Origin: JACZUI01 sp965216725
Lineage (GTDB): Bacteria; Actinomycetota; Acidimicrobiia; Spongiisociales; ZC4RG35
NCBI GenBank assembly: GCA_965216725.1
Contig: CBDCGI010000016.1
Span: 62,001-126,000 of the forward strand
DNA length: 64,000 nucleotides
Reading direction: 5' to 3'
Part shown: piece after piece, positions 1 to 7,964 of the stretch
Numbering within the stretch: the first letter of the stretch is position 1
How the letters are laid out: every line of letters starts with the position of its first letter
Notes under the pieces: model-generated
Told to the model about the DNA's origin: nothing
Seen by the model: only the letters and a program-made list of their open reading frames with translations
Database searches by the model: none
Position numbers and translations under genes: made by a program

Positions 1-509
1 CCCAGGTTGTAGAGGATCGGGGCGAGGGCGGGAATGAGGAATCGCCGCTGCGTGTACTGGTAAGCCATCAACAGGGCTCCGGCGACGAAGAAGACTTGTG
101 CTGGCAAAACGATGCGGGTGAGTTCGGTGAGGCGGACCTGGTCTGCGACTTCGGGAAAGATGATTTCAACGAGTGGTGTCGCCAACAGCCACATGATTGC
201 GGTGAGAGCGACGATGGCGATCGTGACGAATCGAAATACCGATGTGAAAGCTCGGTTTACTCGCTCCAGGTCGCCGACCTCTAGGTGCTTGCTGAGGATC
301 GGGACCAAGGTGATGGTGAGGTAGGCCCCGGCGAGCAAATAGTTGAGCAGGTCGGGCACGAGAAAGGCGAACTGATAGAGATCGGTTTCGACAGAGACGC
401 CGATCAGTCCGGCTATCAGCGCTTCTCGAGCGAGACCGAGGAGACGGGACACGAGGACGCTGGCGGCGACGATGCCGGCGGCGACACCCATCCGCACCGG
501 TCGGCTCAT
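1..509 (-). CDS. murJ: MurJ/MviN lipid II flippase, N-terminal part
   Basis: About 169 codons are visible, starting at ATG 509 and running off the left edge. The translation opens MSRPVRMGVAAGIVAAS, followed by a RLLGLAREALIAG segment and hydrophobic helices, with YQFAFLVPDLLNYLLAGAYL and a late PALAPILYNLG. These are typical of the MOP-superfamily flippase that moves the peptidoglycan precursor lipid II across the membrane. Its start codon overlaps the stop of the upstream PHP gene (ATGA), so the two are probably co-translated. Family assignment rests on the N-terminal third only; a related polysaccharide exporter is less likely. Confidence 0.8.
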   Translation of the reverse strand, partial: MSRPVRMGVAAGIVAASVLVSRLLGLAREALIAGLIGVSVETDLYQFAFLVPDLLNYLLAGAYLTITLVPILSKHLEVGDLERVNRAFTSVFRFVTIAIVALTAIMWLLATPLVEIIFPEVADQVRLTELTRIVLPAQVFFVAGALLMAYQYTQRRFLIPALAPILYNL

Positions 510-1354
510 GCTGGATCGGCGTGAGCTCTCAAGTTCTCGAGTATCGACTCGGGCACCACGAGATCACCGTATCCGGTCCCCAGCTCCAGCCCCGGCTTGT
601 AGCTCCCGTGGTAGTCACTGCCCCCGGTGGGGACCAGGTCAAATCTTCGAGCGAGGTCCGCATAGCCATCGCGTTCGTGCCTTTGGTAGCTGGAATAGAT
701 GGCTTCCAAACCAACCAGGCCGGCCCGCCGCAGCCGGCCAAGTGTCTCGGACATTTCGGAAGCTCGGTTGATTTCCAGAGTGTGGGGATGAGCCAGCACA
801 GGCACTGCTCCTGAGTCACGGGCGAGACCGATCGCCTCTTCCACCTCGAGCCGCGGGCGGCCCGCATACGCCGGCTTGCCTGTGGCCAGCCAGACGTCGA
901 ACGCCTCCTGGATGGATTCGACATAGCCCTTCTGCATCATCACCGCAGCAATGTGGGGCCGGCCCATCGAGCCCCCTCCAGCCTCGGTCTCGACTTCTCC
1001 CATCGTGATCGGCATCCCGTGGGCAGCCAGAAGGTCCAGGATCACTTCGTTCCGCCCCGAACGTCCGTCCTGCAACTCCTGCAGGCGGTTCTGTAGCGGC
1101 CCTTCTCCCGGTTCTAGCCACAGAACGAGAAGATGCATCCCCCCTTTGTCGATCTCCAACGACAACTCCGTCCCGGGGATGATCTCCAGATCGGTCTCTG
1201 AAGCCGCTTCCCGTGCTTCTGCCAGGCCTTCCTGGGTGTCATGATCGGTGAGAGCGAGCGCCGACAAACCTGTTTCGGCCGCGATTTCGACCACTCGAGT
1301 TGGGCTTTCGGACCCGTCGGAGGCGGTGGAATGGGCGTGGAGGTCGATGGCCAC
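506..1354 (-). CDS. PHP-domain phosphoesterase (TrpH/RNase AM type)
   Basis: A 282-residue protein with GTG start. It begins with the PHP metal motif DLHAHSTASDGS, followed by LALTDHDT, a later VPVLAHPH and C-terminal GGSDYHG, all metal-binding motifs of the PHP superfamily. Length and motif order fit the TrpH / 3',5'-nucleoside bisphosphate phosphatase group, which hydrolyses small nucleotides or RNA 5' ends using a multi-metal centre. It is probably cytoplasmic, with no signal peptide. It lies directly upstream of murJ with a 4-bp overlap. The exact substrate cannot be read from sequence. Confidence 0.85.
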   Translation of the reverse strand: MAIDLHAHSTASDGSESPTRVVEIAAETGLSALALTDHDTQEGLAEAREAASETDLEIIPGTELSLEIDKGGMHLLVLWLEPGEGPLQNRLQELQDGRSGRNEVILDLLAAHGMPITMGEVETEAGGGSMGRPHIAAVMMQKGYVESIQEAFDVWLATGKPAYAGRPRLEVEEAIGLARDSGAVPVLAHPHTLEINRASEMSETLGRLRRAGLVGLEAIYSSYQRHERDGYADLARRFDLVPTGGSDYHGSYKPGLELGTGYGDLVVPESILENLRAHADPA

Positions 1355-1374
1355 TGTTCGACTTTGGACTGCCC

Positions 1375-2151
1375 TCAGCCCGGTTGGACGGTGACGGAGT
1401 TGATGTAAACGGATTCGGTAGGAAGGCTCTTTTCGTTGGTGTTGGGCCTTGTCGTCACCTCCACCGCCGCGATCGCCTCCAAGACGTCGAGGCCGTCGGT
1501 CACTTGTCCCACGATGTTGAACTGGTTGGTGAGCACCCGGGCCGTCTCGCCGAGGACGATGAAGAACCTGCTTCCCGTGGTGTTGCGCCCTGAGTTGTCC
1601 ATGGCAACAACCCCAAGCTCATATTCGAAGTCGTCATCGGGGTGTTCGTCGTCGATGTCATAACCGGGGCCGCCTGACCCGTCGGCCTCGGGGTCGCCGG
1701 TATGGGCCACGAAGTCTTCGATAATGCGATAGAAAACCTGTCCGTCGTAGAAACCCTCTCTCGCCAAAAAGACGAACGAGTTGACAGTCTCGGGGAATGA
1801 CTCAGAGTCGAGAGCGATTGTGATGTCGCCACACGAGGTGCTGATCAGGGCCGTGGACCCGGGGCCGATGTCGTCTTGCGGCGCTGGCTCGTCGAACGTG
1901 AGCACTTCCTCGGGAGGGGGAGCCTCCGCGCCACATGCGGTGGTCTGGCCCCTGAACCCCTCATAGGTTCCTGGTATCGAGTCCTCATCGGAGCCTGTGA
2001 ACGAACCAAGGACCAGGATCGCCACGATCAAGGCCCCAAAGCCAAGAGCGATCGAAAGCCGACGCCAAAGCTCACGTCTTGCCTGGGACTTGCGCTCTGC
2101 TTCCCTCTTTGCGGCGCGTTGCTCCTTTTGACGTTGTCTTCGGTCACTCAT
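1375..2151 (-). CDS. membrane-anchored cyclophilin-type peptidyl-prolyl isomerase
   Basis: 258 residues. A highly charged N-terminus (Arg/Lys/Gln-rich, residues 1-30) precedes one transmembrane helix (about 31-50), then an extracytoplasmic linker and a cyclophilin domain from about residue 100. Recognisable cyclophilin features are FYDGQVFYRII, GDPEADGSGGPGY, the SRFFIVLG strand and QFNIVGQVTDGLDVLE. It would catalyse proline isomerisation of exported proteins outside the membrane. Positively charged N-termini of this kind are common in actinobacterial cyclophilins. It stands alone, divergent from lysC. Confidence 0.9.
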   Translation of the reverse strand: MSDRRQRQKEQRAAKREAERKSQARRELWRRLSIALGFGALIVAILVLGSFTGSDEDSIPGTYEGFRGQTTACGAEAPPPEEVLTFDEPAPQDDIGPGSTALISTSCGDITIALDSESFPETVNSFVFLAREGFYDGQVFYRIIEDFVAHTGDPEADGSGGPGYDIDDEHPDDDFEYELGVVAMDNSGRNTTGSRFFIVLGETARVLTNQFNIVGQVTDGLDVLEAIAAVEVTTRPNTNEKSLPTESVYINSVTVQPG

Positions 2152-2239
2152 CGGCCGGTGACTTTAGGCGGCGAGACCGGACAACTTTCTGGCCGGAGTG
2201 TTCGTGTTGAATCGCGAAACGATCCAAACTGTGGGTGTA

Positions 2240-3232
2240 ATGGCTGTTGTCGTCCAGAAGTACGGCGGCACATCGGTGGGCAATGTCGACCAGATCAAAC
2301 AGGTTGCCGACCGGGTGGCCGCCACTCGCGCCGCCGGCAACGACGTCGTGGTGGTGGTGTCGGCGATGGGCCAGACCACAGATGAATTGGTGGAGCTGGC
2401 CGCCGAGGTGACCGGTGATCCCCCACCCCGCGAGATGGACATGCTGCTCACCGCCGGCGAAAGGGTGAGCATGGCCTTGCTGGCAATGGCGCTCGAGGTA
2501 CGAGGGGTCCCTGCTGTCAGTTACACCGGGTCTCAAGCGGGAATCCTCACCGACTCCTATCACGGTGAAGCGAGAATCACCGAGATCACTGGGGAGCGGG
2601 TCGAGGCGTCATTGGCAGAGGGGAGGGTCGTCATCGTTGCCGGCTTCCAGGGAGTCGACCCGTCCCGAAAAGAGATCACAACACTGGGACGAGGCGGCTC
2701 TGACACCACCGCGGTCGCATTGGCAGCCACTCTCGGAGCAGTTGGATGTGAGATCAACACCGACGTCTCCGGGGTGCTTTCGTGTGATCCACGGGTGGTG
2801 CCCGAGGCAAAACCGATCGCCTCCATCAGTTATCACGAGATGTACGAGTTGGCCGCTGCAGGAGCTGGGGTGTTGATGCCGCATTGCGTCGAGTTCGCAC
2901 ACGACCACAAAGTGCCGATCCACGTCAGGTCATCTTTTGGAGATGACGAAGGGACTTGGGTCACTGCCGACGCAGTCCCTCACGAGATCGCCGGCATCGC
3001 TCATCGGATTGGGGAAGCGTCGGGATATCTCACATTGGTCGGTACAAACGCCGCCGAGACCGCCAGGAAACTCGTGGACGTCTTGGCCAATTCGGGAGTC
3101 AAAGCCGACATCACGGAGGATCGCGGTCTTGCCACCACGATCGTCCTTGCTCCGGAGAGCCTCGAGGACGCGGTCAGGGCCGGGTTCGACCTGGTATCGC
3201 CACCTGTTCTTGCTGCGGAGATGTCTCGGTGA
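2240..3232 (+). CDS. lysC: aspartate kinase, short form
   Basis: Catalyses ATP-dependent phosphorylation of aspartate, the first step towards lysine, threonine and methionine. I start it at ATG 2240 because KYGGTSVG then falls at residues 7-14 as in the family. SAMG (41-44), GERVSMALL (73-81) and GRGGSDTT (150-157) are present. At about 330 residues it is much shorter than the usual 400-plus. After the kinase domain (to about 240) only about 90 residues remain, enough for one ACT-like fold and not the usual pair. The family TDVDGVYTADPR is TDVSGVLSCDPR here. It overlaps asd by GTGA. Confidence 0.88.
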   Translation: MAVVVQKYGGTSVGNVDQIKQVADRVAATRAAGNDVVVVVSAMGQTTDELVELAAEVTGDPPPREMDMLLTAGERVSMALLAMALEVRGVPAVSYTGSQAGILTDSYHGEARITEITGERVEASLAEGRVVIVAGFQGVDPSRKEITTLGRGGSDTTAVALAATLGAVGCEINTDVSGVLSCDPRVVPEAKPIASISYHEMYELAAAGAGVLMPHCVEFAHDHKVPIHVRSSFGDDEGTWVTADAVPHEIAGIAHRIGEASGYLTLVGTNAAETARKLVDVLANSGVKADITEDRGLATTIVLAPESLEDAVRAGFDLVSPPVLAAEMSR

Positions 3233-4242
3233 GCGGCGTTTCGGTTGCGGTCGTCGGGGCGACGGGAGCCGTGGGCCGGACAATGACTTCGATCCTCGCC
3301 GAACGCGAGTTTCCGGTGCACTCGATTCGGGTTATGGCCTCCTCGCGGTCGGCCGGCAGTGAGATCGACACGGGGTGGGGAGTGGTCAAGGTCGAGGACC
3401 TCTCCGAGGCGGACCCTCATGGTGTGGATATTGCCCTGTTCTCCGCCGGCGGGGAGCCCTCTCGTCAATATGCTCGGGCCTTCACCGATGCCGGCGCGGT
3501 GGTGATCGACAACTCGTCTGCCTTTCGAATGGAACCTGACGTCCCGCTGGTGGTGGTGGGAGTCAACGACGCCGCAGCGCTGGGCCATAAAGGGATCATC
3601 GCCAATCCCAACTGCACCACGATGACGTTGATGATGGCAGCCGGTCCTCTCCATCGGGCCGCCGGCCTGCGGTCAGTGGTCGCTGCCTCGTATCAGGCGG
3701 TCTCGGGATCGGGACACCAAGGTGTTGCCGAGCTGGTTCGCCAGACCGAGACGATGTTCGGGGACGTGGAGGCTCTGGAGCGAGGGGGGTGGGTAGATCC
3801 CGGCGCAGATGTCTACGAGCGCCCAATTGCCTTCAACTCTCTGCCGATGGCCGGGTCCCAGGTCGGGGGCGGATACACCGACGAGGAGATGAAGCTCGTT
3901 AACGAGTCGAGGAAGATCCTCGATATTCCTGACCTGGCAGTGGAGCCAACCTGTGTGCGGGTGCCGGTGATGACCGGTCACGGTGTGGTAGCCAGCCTGT
4001 GGTTTGAGCGAGATATGGACGTTGACGAGGCAAAGGCCGTGCTCGCGCCCGCACCCGGGATTCAGGTTTGGACTGAGCGCACCCCGACTGCCCTCGACTC
4101 TGCCGGAATCGACGACGTCCTCGTGGGCAGGCTGCGGGCAACCGTGGGCTCGCCCGGTGGTCTGAACCTCTGGGTGGTTGGAGACAATCTGCGCAAAGGC
4201 GCCGCCCTCAACGCCGTCCAAATAGCCGAGCTACTCGTTTAG
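3229..4242 (+). CDS. asd: aspartate-semialdehyde dehydrogenase
   Basis: Reduces aspartyl-4-phosphate to aspartate semialdehyde with NADPH, the step after aspartate kinase. The GTG at 3229 overlaps the lysC stop (GTGA), giving 337 residues, the usual length. The Rossmann motif VAVVGATGAVG is at residues 5-15, the NNSSAFR-like IDNSSAFR at about 93-100, and the catalytic cysteine at 129 in NPNCTT. Further signature segments are YQAVSGSGHQG and PTCVRVPVMTGH. Coupling with lysC gives a two-gene operon for aspartate-family amino acids. Confidence 0.95.
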   Translation: MSGVSVAVVGATGAVGRTMTSILAEREFPVHSIRVMASSRSAGSEIDTGWGVVKVEDLSEADPHGVDIALFSAGGEPSRQYARAFTDAGAVVIDNSSAFRMEPDVPLVVVGVNDAAALGHKGIIANPNCTTMTLMMAAGPLHRAAGLRSVVAASYQAVSGSGHQGVAELVRQTETMFGDVEALERGGWVDPGADVYERPIAFNSLPMAGSQVGGGYTDEEMKLVNESRKILDIPDLAVEPTCVRVPVMTGHGVVASLWFERDMDVDEAKAVLAPAPGIQVWTERTPTALDSAGIDDVLVGRLRATVGSPGGLNLWVVGDNLRKGAALNAVQIAELLV

Positions 4243-4273
4243 AGGCGCTCATAGGTCGTCAGCAGCTGGGGAA

Positions 4274-4627
4274 TCAGCTCCCGGCGGGCCGCCCACCCTG
4301 TGAACGTGAGGAACTCAGCAGTTCGCCCGCTCGTTCCTCGCGCACAATGGCCGACATCTTTCGCAGCAGGGCCGGATGTGCGTTCTTCAATCCGAGGTCA
4401 AGTGCGAAGTGGGCGTCGTCGGTCACGTCGAGGATGATCTCCTCGCCTTCGGCCCTGATGTGAAATCCATCGGTTTGTGCCGAGACTCGGATCTCCTCTC
4501 GCGACCACTCGGCAACCTGGAACTCGCCGGCCATCATCGAAATCCGGTCGTCGCTGAGGTCGACTTCGACGTGGACGCCTGGCTCGTTCTCACCTTCGAT
4601 TCTCAGAACGGCTTCGTAAGCACTCAT
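4274..4627 (-). CDS. hypothetical protein, about 117 aa
   Basis: I do not recognise this protein. ATG 4627 is preferred over an upstream start because a good GGCGGAGGA ribosome site lies just before it. The translation is soluble and acidic in its first two-thirds, with alternating charged and hydrophobic residues that suggest beta strands (for example EAVLRIEGE and HVEVDLSDD). It ends in a basic helix (LLRKMSAIVREERA) and a Ser/Arg tail. There is no signal peptide or membrane segment. It converges with asd. Confidence 0.6.
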   Translation of the reverse strand: MSAYEAVLRIEGENEPGVHVEVDLSDDRISMMAGEFQVAEWSREEIRVSAQTDGFHIRAEGEEIILDVTDDAHFALDLGLKNAHPALLRKMSAIVREERAGELLSSSRSQGGRPAGS

Positions 4628-4694
4628 TGTGTCCTCCGCCTTGGGCTGCCCCACAGGCTATTCGGCGAGTTCTGTGCGTGGTCGAATTGGCCCG

Positions 4695-5018
4695 CTAGGT
4701 GATCAGACCCACCACCACGCTGAATATGCCAGTTAGGGCGGTCATGGCCCCAATGACCGCGATCAGCTGCCGATTCAGGGCCTGGTGAATATCGCTGAAT
4801 CCGGAGCGCATCTCGGCAGCAAGGTCATCGATGCGAGCGTCGAGACGTTCGATGTGATCATCCAAACGGTTGATGTCAGTTTTCGTCGCCAAGTCGTCGG
4901 CAGACCGTGCCGGAAGACTCGACATCAGCGTCTCCGCAAGATCGTGCCCGAGTAGCTCACCGAGCCGATTGTAAAGGGCCAGCCTGGCTGGCTCGGAAGT
5001 GGTCACGCCATTTGACAT
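4695..5018 (-). CDS. small coiled-coil protein with C-terminal membrane anchor
   Basis: About 107 residues if translated from ATG 5018 (MSNGVTTSEPARLALYNRL); a longer start at 5072 is possible, and no strong ribosome site decides. A heptad-like stretch (TDINRLDDHIERLDARIDDLAAEM) lies in the middle. It is followed by one hydrophobic helix (QLIAVIGAMTALTGIFSVVVGLIT) at the extreme C-terminus. This tail-anchored coiled-coil layout resembles small DUF1640-like proteins found near mobile regions. Function unknown. It ends 5' of tRNA-Pro. Confidence 0.55.
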   Translation of the reverse strand: MSNGVTTSEPARLALYNRLGELLGHDLAETLMSSLPARSADDLATKTDINRLDDHIERLDARIDDLAAEMRSGFSDIHQALNRQLIAVIGAMTALTGIFSVVVGLIT

Positions 5019-5089
5019 ACCAATTTCGAGGCGAGGGTTCAAGGATGTGGATCTGGCGTGCCAAGGGCGCACCGATACAATCGCCGCAT

Positions 5090-5163
5090 CGGGACGTGGC
5101 GCAGTTTGGTAGCGCGCAGCGTTCGGGACGCTGAGGTCGTGGGTTCAAATCCCGCCGTCCCGA
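5090..5163 (+). tRNA. tRNA-Pro (anticodon CGG)
   Basis: A complete 74-nt cloverleaf. The acceptor stem CGGGACG pairs with CGTCCCG, the D stem is GCGC/GCGC, and the anticodon stem CAGCG/CGCTG encloses the loop TTCGGGA with anticodon CGG. The variable loop is AGGTC and the T arm GTGGG-TTCAAAT-CCCGC. The discriminator is A; CCA is not encoded. Its 3' half, from the anticodon loop on, is duplicated at 10550-10592, which marks it as the integration target of the neighbouring element. Confidence 0.96.
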
Positions 5164-5164
5164 C
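5122..5164 (+). repeat. attachment site copy (tRNA side), 43 bp
   Basis: The 43 bases from the anticodon loop of tRNA-Pro to one base beyond its end are repeated exactly at 10550-10592 in the same orientation. The flanks differ on both sides, so this is the crossover core left by integration. The tRNA stays intact on this, the integrase-proximal, side. Confidence 0.93.
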
Positions 5165-5180
5165 TCAGAAACACCAGGTC

Positions 5181-5208
5181 AGGCCGCTCCCGGAGCGGCC
5201 TGCTTGTT
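5181..5208. terminator. stem-loop terminator between tRNA-Pro and integrase
   Basis: AGGCCGCT and AGCGGCCT form a GC-rich hairpin with a 5-nt loop, followed by GCTTGTTT. It sits 17 bp after the tRNA and could end transcription from both the tRNA and the convergent integrase gene. Confidence 0.6.
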
Positions 5209-5219
5209 TGAGACCGGTC

Positions 5220-5241
5220 TCCATCGCGCGTCCATCGCGCG
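5220..5241 (+). repeat. tandem 11-bp repeat, left candidate integrase arm site
   Basis: Two adjacent copies of TCCATCGCGCG lie just after the integrase stop codon. The same tandem pair, with one base changed, recurs near the right end at 10433-10454 in the same orientation. Paired 11-bp repeats inside both ends are the arrangement expected of arm-type sites for tyrosine integrases. Confidence 0.7.
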
Positions 5242-6366
5242 TCACAGACCACGACCTTGACCTCGATCGCGGTTCTGGCGGGGTAGGAATCGTTCCCCGA
5301 GCCGTTCCGCTGCCTGCCGGTCGGCTTCGGTGGTGGCCTGGGCGTAGATGCCGAGGGTGAGCCTGGGGTCGGTGTGACCGAGTCGGGTCTGGGCGGTCTT
5401 GAGGTCGACGCCTTCGAGTATGAGTCCGGTGGCTTTGGCCCGGCGGAGGTCGTGAAACTGTGCCCATTCGACGCCCGCTTGCTGCCGGGCCGGGTACCAG
5501 ATCCGGTGGAGCCAGTTCGAGTAGTCCAGGTGTTCCCCGTCCGGGGTGGCGAAGAGGAAGGTGCCGGTGTCTTTGGTGGTTAGTCCACGCATCTCGAGAT
5601 GGTTCGCGAGGAGATCCATGAGGGCGGGCGGTGCAGCCAGGGTTCTGCGGGCGGCTTCGGACTTGGGTGGTCCAATGACAGAGCGCCCGCCGGCGCCTCG
5701 GGTGACCTGTTCGGCGATGGCGATGGTCGACCGGTCGAAGTCGATGCGGCCAACGCGGAGACCGGCGCACTCTCCCCAACGAAACCCGAGCACCGCCCCG
5801 AGATAGACCATCGTCCCGTACTGAGTCCCTTGCGCCTCGGCGAGATTCGCCAGGTGATCCGGGGTGAGCACGGGTCGGTCGGTGGGCTGGATGGCCGGCA
5901 GCCGGATCCCTCGACAGGGTGACCGGGCGATTCGATCGTCGAGTACGGCGGCGTTGAGGACCGCGGAGAGGGTCTGGTACACCCGCCTGACGGACCGTGG
6001 TGCGAGACGCTCGGACCATTCATTCACGCACCGTTGGATGTCAGATGGGGTGAGCGACCCGATGGATCTGTCTCCGAGTGCGGGGAGGATGTGCACCCGG
6101 AGCGCCGAATCGTCACGGGCCCGGGATGATGGGCGTTTGGCAGGGTTTGAGTCGAGCCATCTGCTGGCGACCGCCTCGAGCGGCTCCTCCGATCGGCGTG
6201 GATCGAGCCAGTTGCCGCGGCGTCGGCTGGCACGTGCGTCGGCCTCGAACGCCTCTGCTTCGCGTGGGGTTCGAAGGGTCCTCGTGTAGGTATGGCCGGA
6301 CGGGTCACGGAGGCGGACGTCGTAGCGTCGGGCCCCGTTCTTGGTCCAACGGAGATGAACGCTCAT
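5242..6366 (-). CDS. tyrosine recombinase/integrase
   Basis: 374 residues with the phage-integrase architecture: an N-terminal arm-binding region, a SAM-like core-binding domain (about 60-150) and a catalytic domain (about 165-360). Catalytic residues visible are the first Arg in GFRWGECAGL, a Lys in PPKSEAARRT, HDLRR, LGHTDPRLT and the nucleophilic Tyr in LGIYAQ. It would integrate and excise the element at tRNA-Pro. Its ATG overlaps the excisionase stop (ATGA), so both are made from one transcript. The gene reads towards the tRNA, the usual layout. Confidence 0.95.
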   Translation of the reverse strand: MSVHLRWTKNGARRYDVRLRDPSGHTYTRTLRTPREAEAFEADARASRRRGNWLDPRRSEEPLEAVASRWLDSNPAKRPSSRARDDSALRVHILPALGDRSIGSLTPSDIQRCVNEWSERLAPRSVRRVYQTLSAVLNAAVLDDRIARSPCRGIRLPAIQPTDRPVLTPDHLANLAEAQGTQYGTMVYLGAVLGFRWGECAGLRVGRIDFDRSTIAIAEQVTRGAGGRSVIGPPKSEAARRTLAAPPALMDLLANHLEMRGLTTKDTGTFLFATPDGEHLDYSNWLHRIWYPARQQAGVEWAQFHDLRRAKATGLILEGVDLKTAQTRLGHTDPRLTLGIYAQATTEADRQAAERLGERFLPRQNRDRGQGRGL

Positions 6367-6569
6367 TTGCGCTCGCCGGCCCGCCGGTCCACCGCCCCTT
6401 GGAGTCGGTTCACGAACTCGATGAGGGCGTCGGCCGGGATGCGTCTGCTGGCTCCGATCCGCACTGAGGCAAGCTGACCAGTGCCGATCAGCTCGTAGAC
6501 CTTGGAACGGCCGATCGACAGCACCTCGGCCGCTTCTTCTGGCTTCAGCAACAGCTTCTCAACCAACAT
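6363..6569 (-). CDS. excisionase-type helix-turn-helix protein
   Basis: 68 residues. LLLKPEEAAEVLSIGRSKVYELIGTG is a MerR-like/excisionase winged HTH (HTH_17), followed by ASVRIGASRRIPADALIEFV, the usual end of the domain. Such proteins bend DNA at the attachment site and shift the integrase towards excision, or act as repressors. It overlaps the integrase start by 4 bp. Assignment to the family is firm; the excision role is inferred from context. Confidence 0.88.
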   Translation of the reverse strand: MLVEKLLLKPEEAAEVLSIGRSKVYELIGTGQLASVRIGASRRIPADALIEFVNRLQGAVDRRAGERK

Positions 6570-7088
6570 GGCCCGGGCGCTCCTGGACGACTTGGGTCAC
6601 ATCGGATCACGCCACCCTGTCCGCGGAGTGTCAGCGGGGTGGCGCGAACCCTGTCATCTCGGGGGGCTGCAGTTCTTAAACGAGCATCCCGGACCGCACG
6701 ATCCAATCAGGGATTCAGCCGGGTGACATGTGGCTCTGACCGCCCAGTTGGAGGGTTACTGACATCCAAACGACAGGGTCACATAGGACCATCCAGGCGA
6801 TGCGCCGTCTCATCTCTCTCCGAAATGACCACGATCGGGCTCGAGACGGTCAGCCGTGCCGTCTGAAGGGTGCGAACGTCGGGCGATCCCGACATCACAG
6901 CGATGGCAGCTGGGCCGATGCAATCTGACCAGCCTTTACGACTCATCTCGGGCTCGCCTGAACTCCTTCGAGAGAAATCAGGCATGAGCCTCTCCCAGCC
7001 ACTCAGTCAACCAACACGCCGACCGCATTCGACACCGACAAGCGCGAGCGCGATTCGCGTTCACCACCCTCCAACTACACACGCACCT
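6570..7088. other. non-coding stretch inside the element
   Basis: About 520 bp without a convincing gene; short open frames here have poor coding character. It presumably holds the promoter of the excisionase-integrase pair. GGGTCACAT occurs at 6594 and 6776, and the near match GGGTGACAT at 6721, which may be protein-binding repeats. CCACCC and GGGTGG near 6610-6645 could form a hairpin. Confidence 0.4.
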
Positions 7089-7120
7089 GCAACAAGTTGC
7101 GCCATGTCTACATGTAGACA
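7089..7120. promoter_or_regulatory. two adjacent inverted repeats upstream of the SEC-C gene
   Basis: GCAAC-AA-GTTGC (7089-7100) is followed by the perfect 16-bp palindrome TGTCTACATGTAGACA (7105-7120), which ends 9 bp before the GTG start at 7130. The position is that of an operator for a dimeric DNA-binding protein. The downstream gene has a ribbon-helix-helix-like N-terminus, so autoregulation is a reasonable guess. Confidence 0.65.
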
Positions 7121-7129
7121 GGGACAGTT

Positions 7130-7660
7130 GTGGTGGACCTCGACCGTGGCATGTTGGCGAGGCTCGATCGACGGCTGCTGGCTGGCCTCGACCGAGAACA
7201 GCGGTTCCAGATGGTGCGCGTCCCGGTGACACCGGCGGCATGGTCGACTTGGAAGCGGTACTGCGACATTGCTGGGGTCTCGATGGGCCGTGCCATCTCG
7301 CTACTGGTGGATCACGAGTTGGCGACCGTCGTTGGCGAACCGCGTAGCGAGTCTGGATCGTGGTTTGAGGAGCAGGCGCCGCAGCGCCTTAAGGAGCGCG
7401 AGGCAACACTCACCGAGCGAGAGGTGGAGCTCGCCAAATCCGAGGGCCGGATGCAGCGTTGGAGCGAACATCTCCGAGATCGCGAGCGTGGAGTGGAGGC
7501 CCGCGAACGGCGGTTGGAGCTAGCACAGAAACTGGCGGGTCAGCCCACTCGCACGACACAGGCGAAGACAGGTCGCAATGAGCGCTGCCCGTGTGAGTCA
7601 GGCCTCAAGTACAAGCGATGTCACAGCCGCCCCGGAGGCAGCCTGGCCCATCCGACTTGA
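7130..7660 (+). CDS. RHH-like, coiled-coil, SEC-C zinc motif protein
   Basis: 176 residues from GTG 7130. Around residues 28-65 (VRVPVTPAAWSTWKRY... SMGRAISLLV) the pattern of strand, helix, Gly-Ser turn and helix resembles a ribbon-helix-helix DNA-binding domain. Residues about 80-140 form a highly charged coiled coil rich in Glu and Arg. The C-terminus holds RNERCPCESGLKYKRCH, a SEC-C zinc motif as in SecA and YecA. I know no characterised protein with this order. Palindromic DNA just upstream supports a regulator role, perhaps of the element; this is inference. Confidence 0.75.
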   Translation: MVDLDRGMLARLDRRLLAGLDREQRFQMVRVPVTPAAWSTWKRYCDIAGVSMGRAISLLVDHELATVVGEPRSESGSWFEEQAPQRLKEREATLTEREVELAKSEGRMQRWSEHLRDRERGVEARERRLELAQKLAGQPTRTTQAKTGRNERCPCESGLKYKRCHSRPGGSLAHPT

Positions 7661-7964
7661 ACTGCCCGGGGAATCTTGGCAGTCTTGAAGCGATAGCGCC
7701 GAACTGCTCGGTCTGTGGCGTGCCAACTCGATGATCGGGTCAGGAGTATGTCGCTATCGAGTTTCGCGTTGAACCAGTGTCCAGAGTGGAACCGCTCATT
7801 CACGGACTGTGGTTCACATAAGCCACCATTCCGAGGACCTCCCGCTCACCCAAGATCCGCTTCCTCGCCTAAGCGCGAGGAATCCCCCTTGCAGACAAGT
7901 TTTGGGAACTTGATGGTGGTCTCCCTCCGTCACAAGGGCATGGACATCGGTTGGAGGACTCGAT
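7661..7964. other. intergenic region before the protease gene
   Basis: About 300 bp with no supported gene. It contains the hairpin at 7861-7882. A strong GGAGGA ribosome site lies just before the ATG at 7965, supporting that start for the signal-peptide reading frame. No sharp sigma-70 promoter was recognised. Confidence 0.4.
7861..7882. terminator. possible terminator hairpin
   Basis: TTCCTCGC and GCGAGGAA form a perfect 8-bp stem with a 6-nt loop, followed by TCCCCCTT. It could end transcription from the SEC-C gene, though the T tract is weak. Confidence 0.45.

Noticed and set aside
6870..7241. Open frames on both strands in the element's gene-poor stretch
   Set aside because: Poor ribosome sites, atypical composition and overlap with the palindromes or with the SEC-C gene in other frames.
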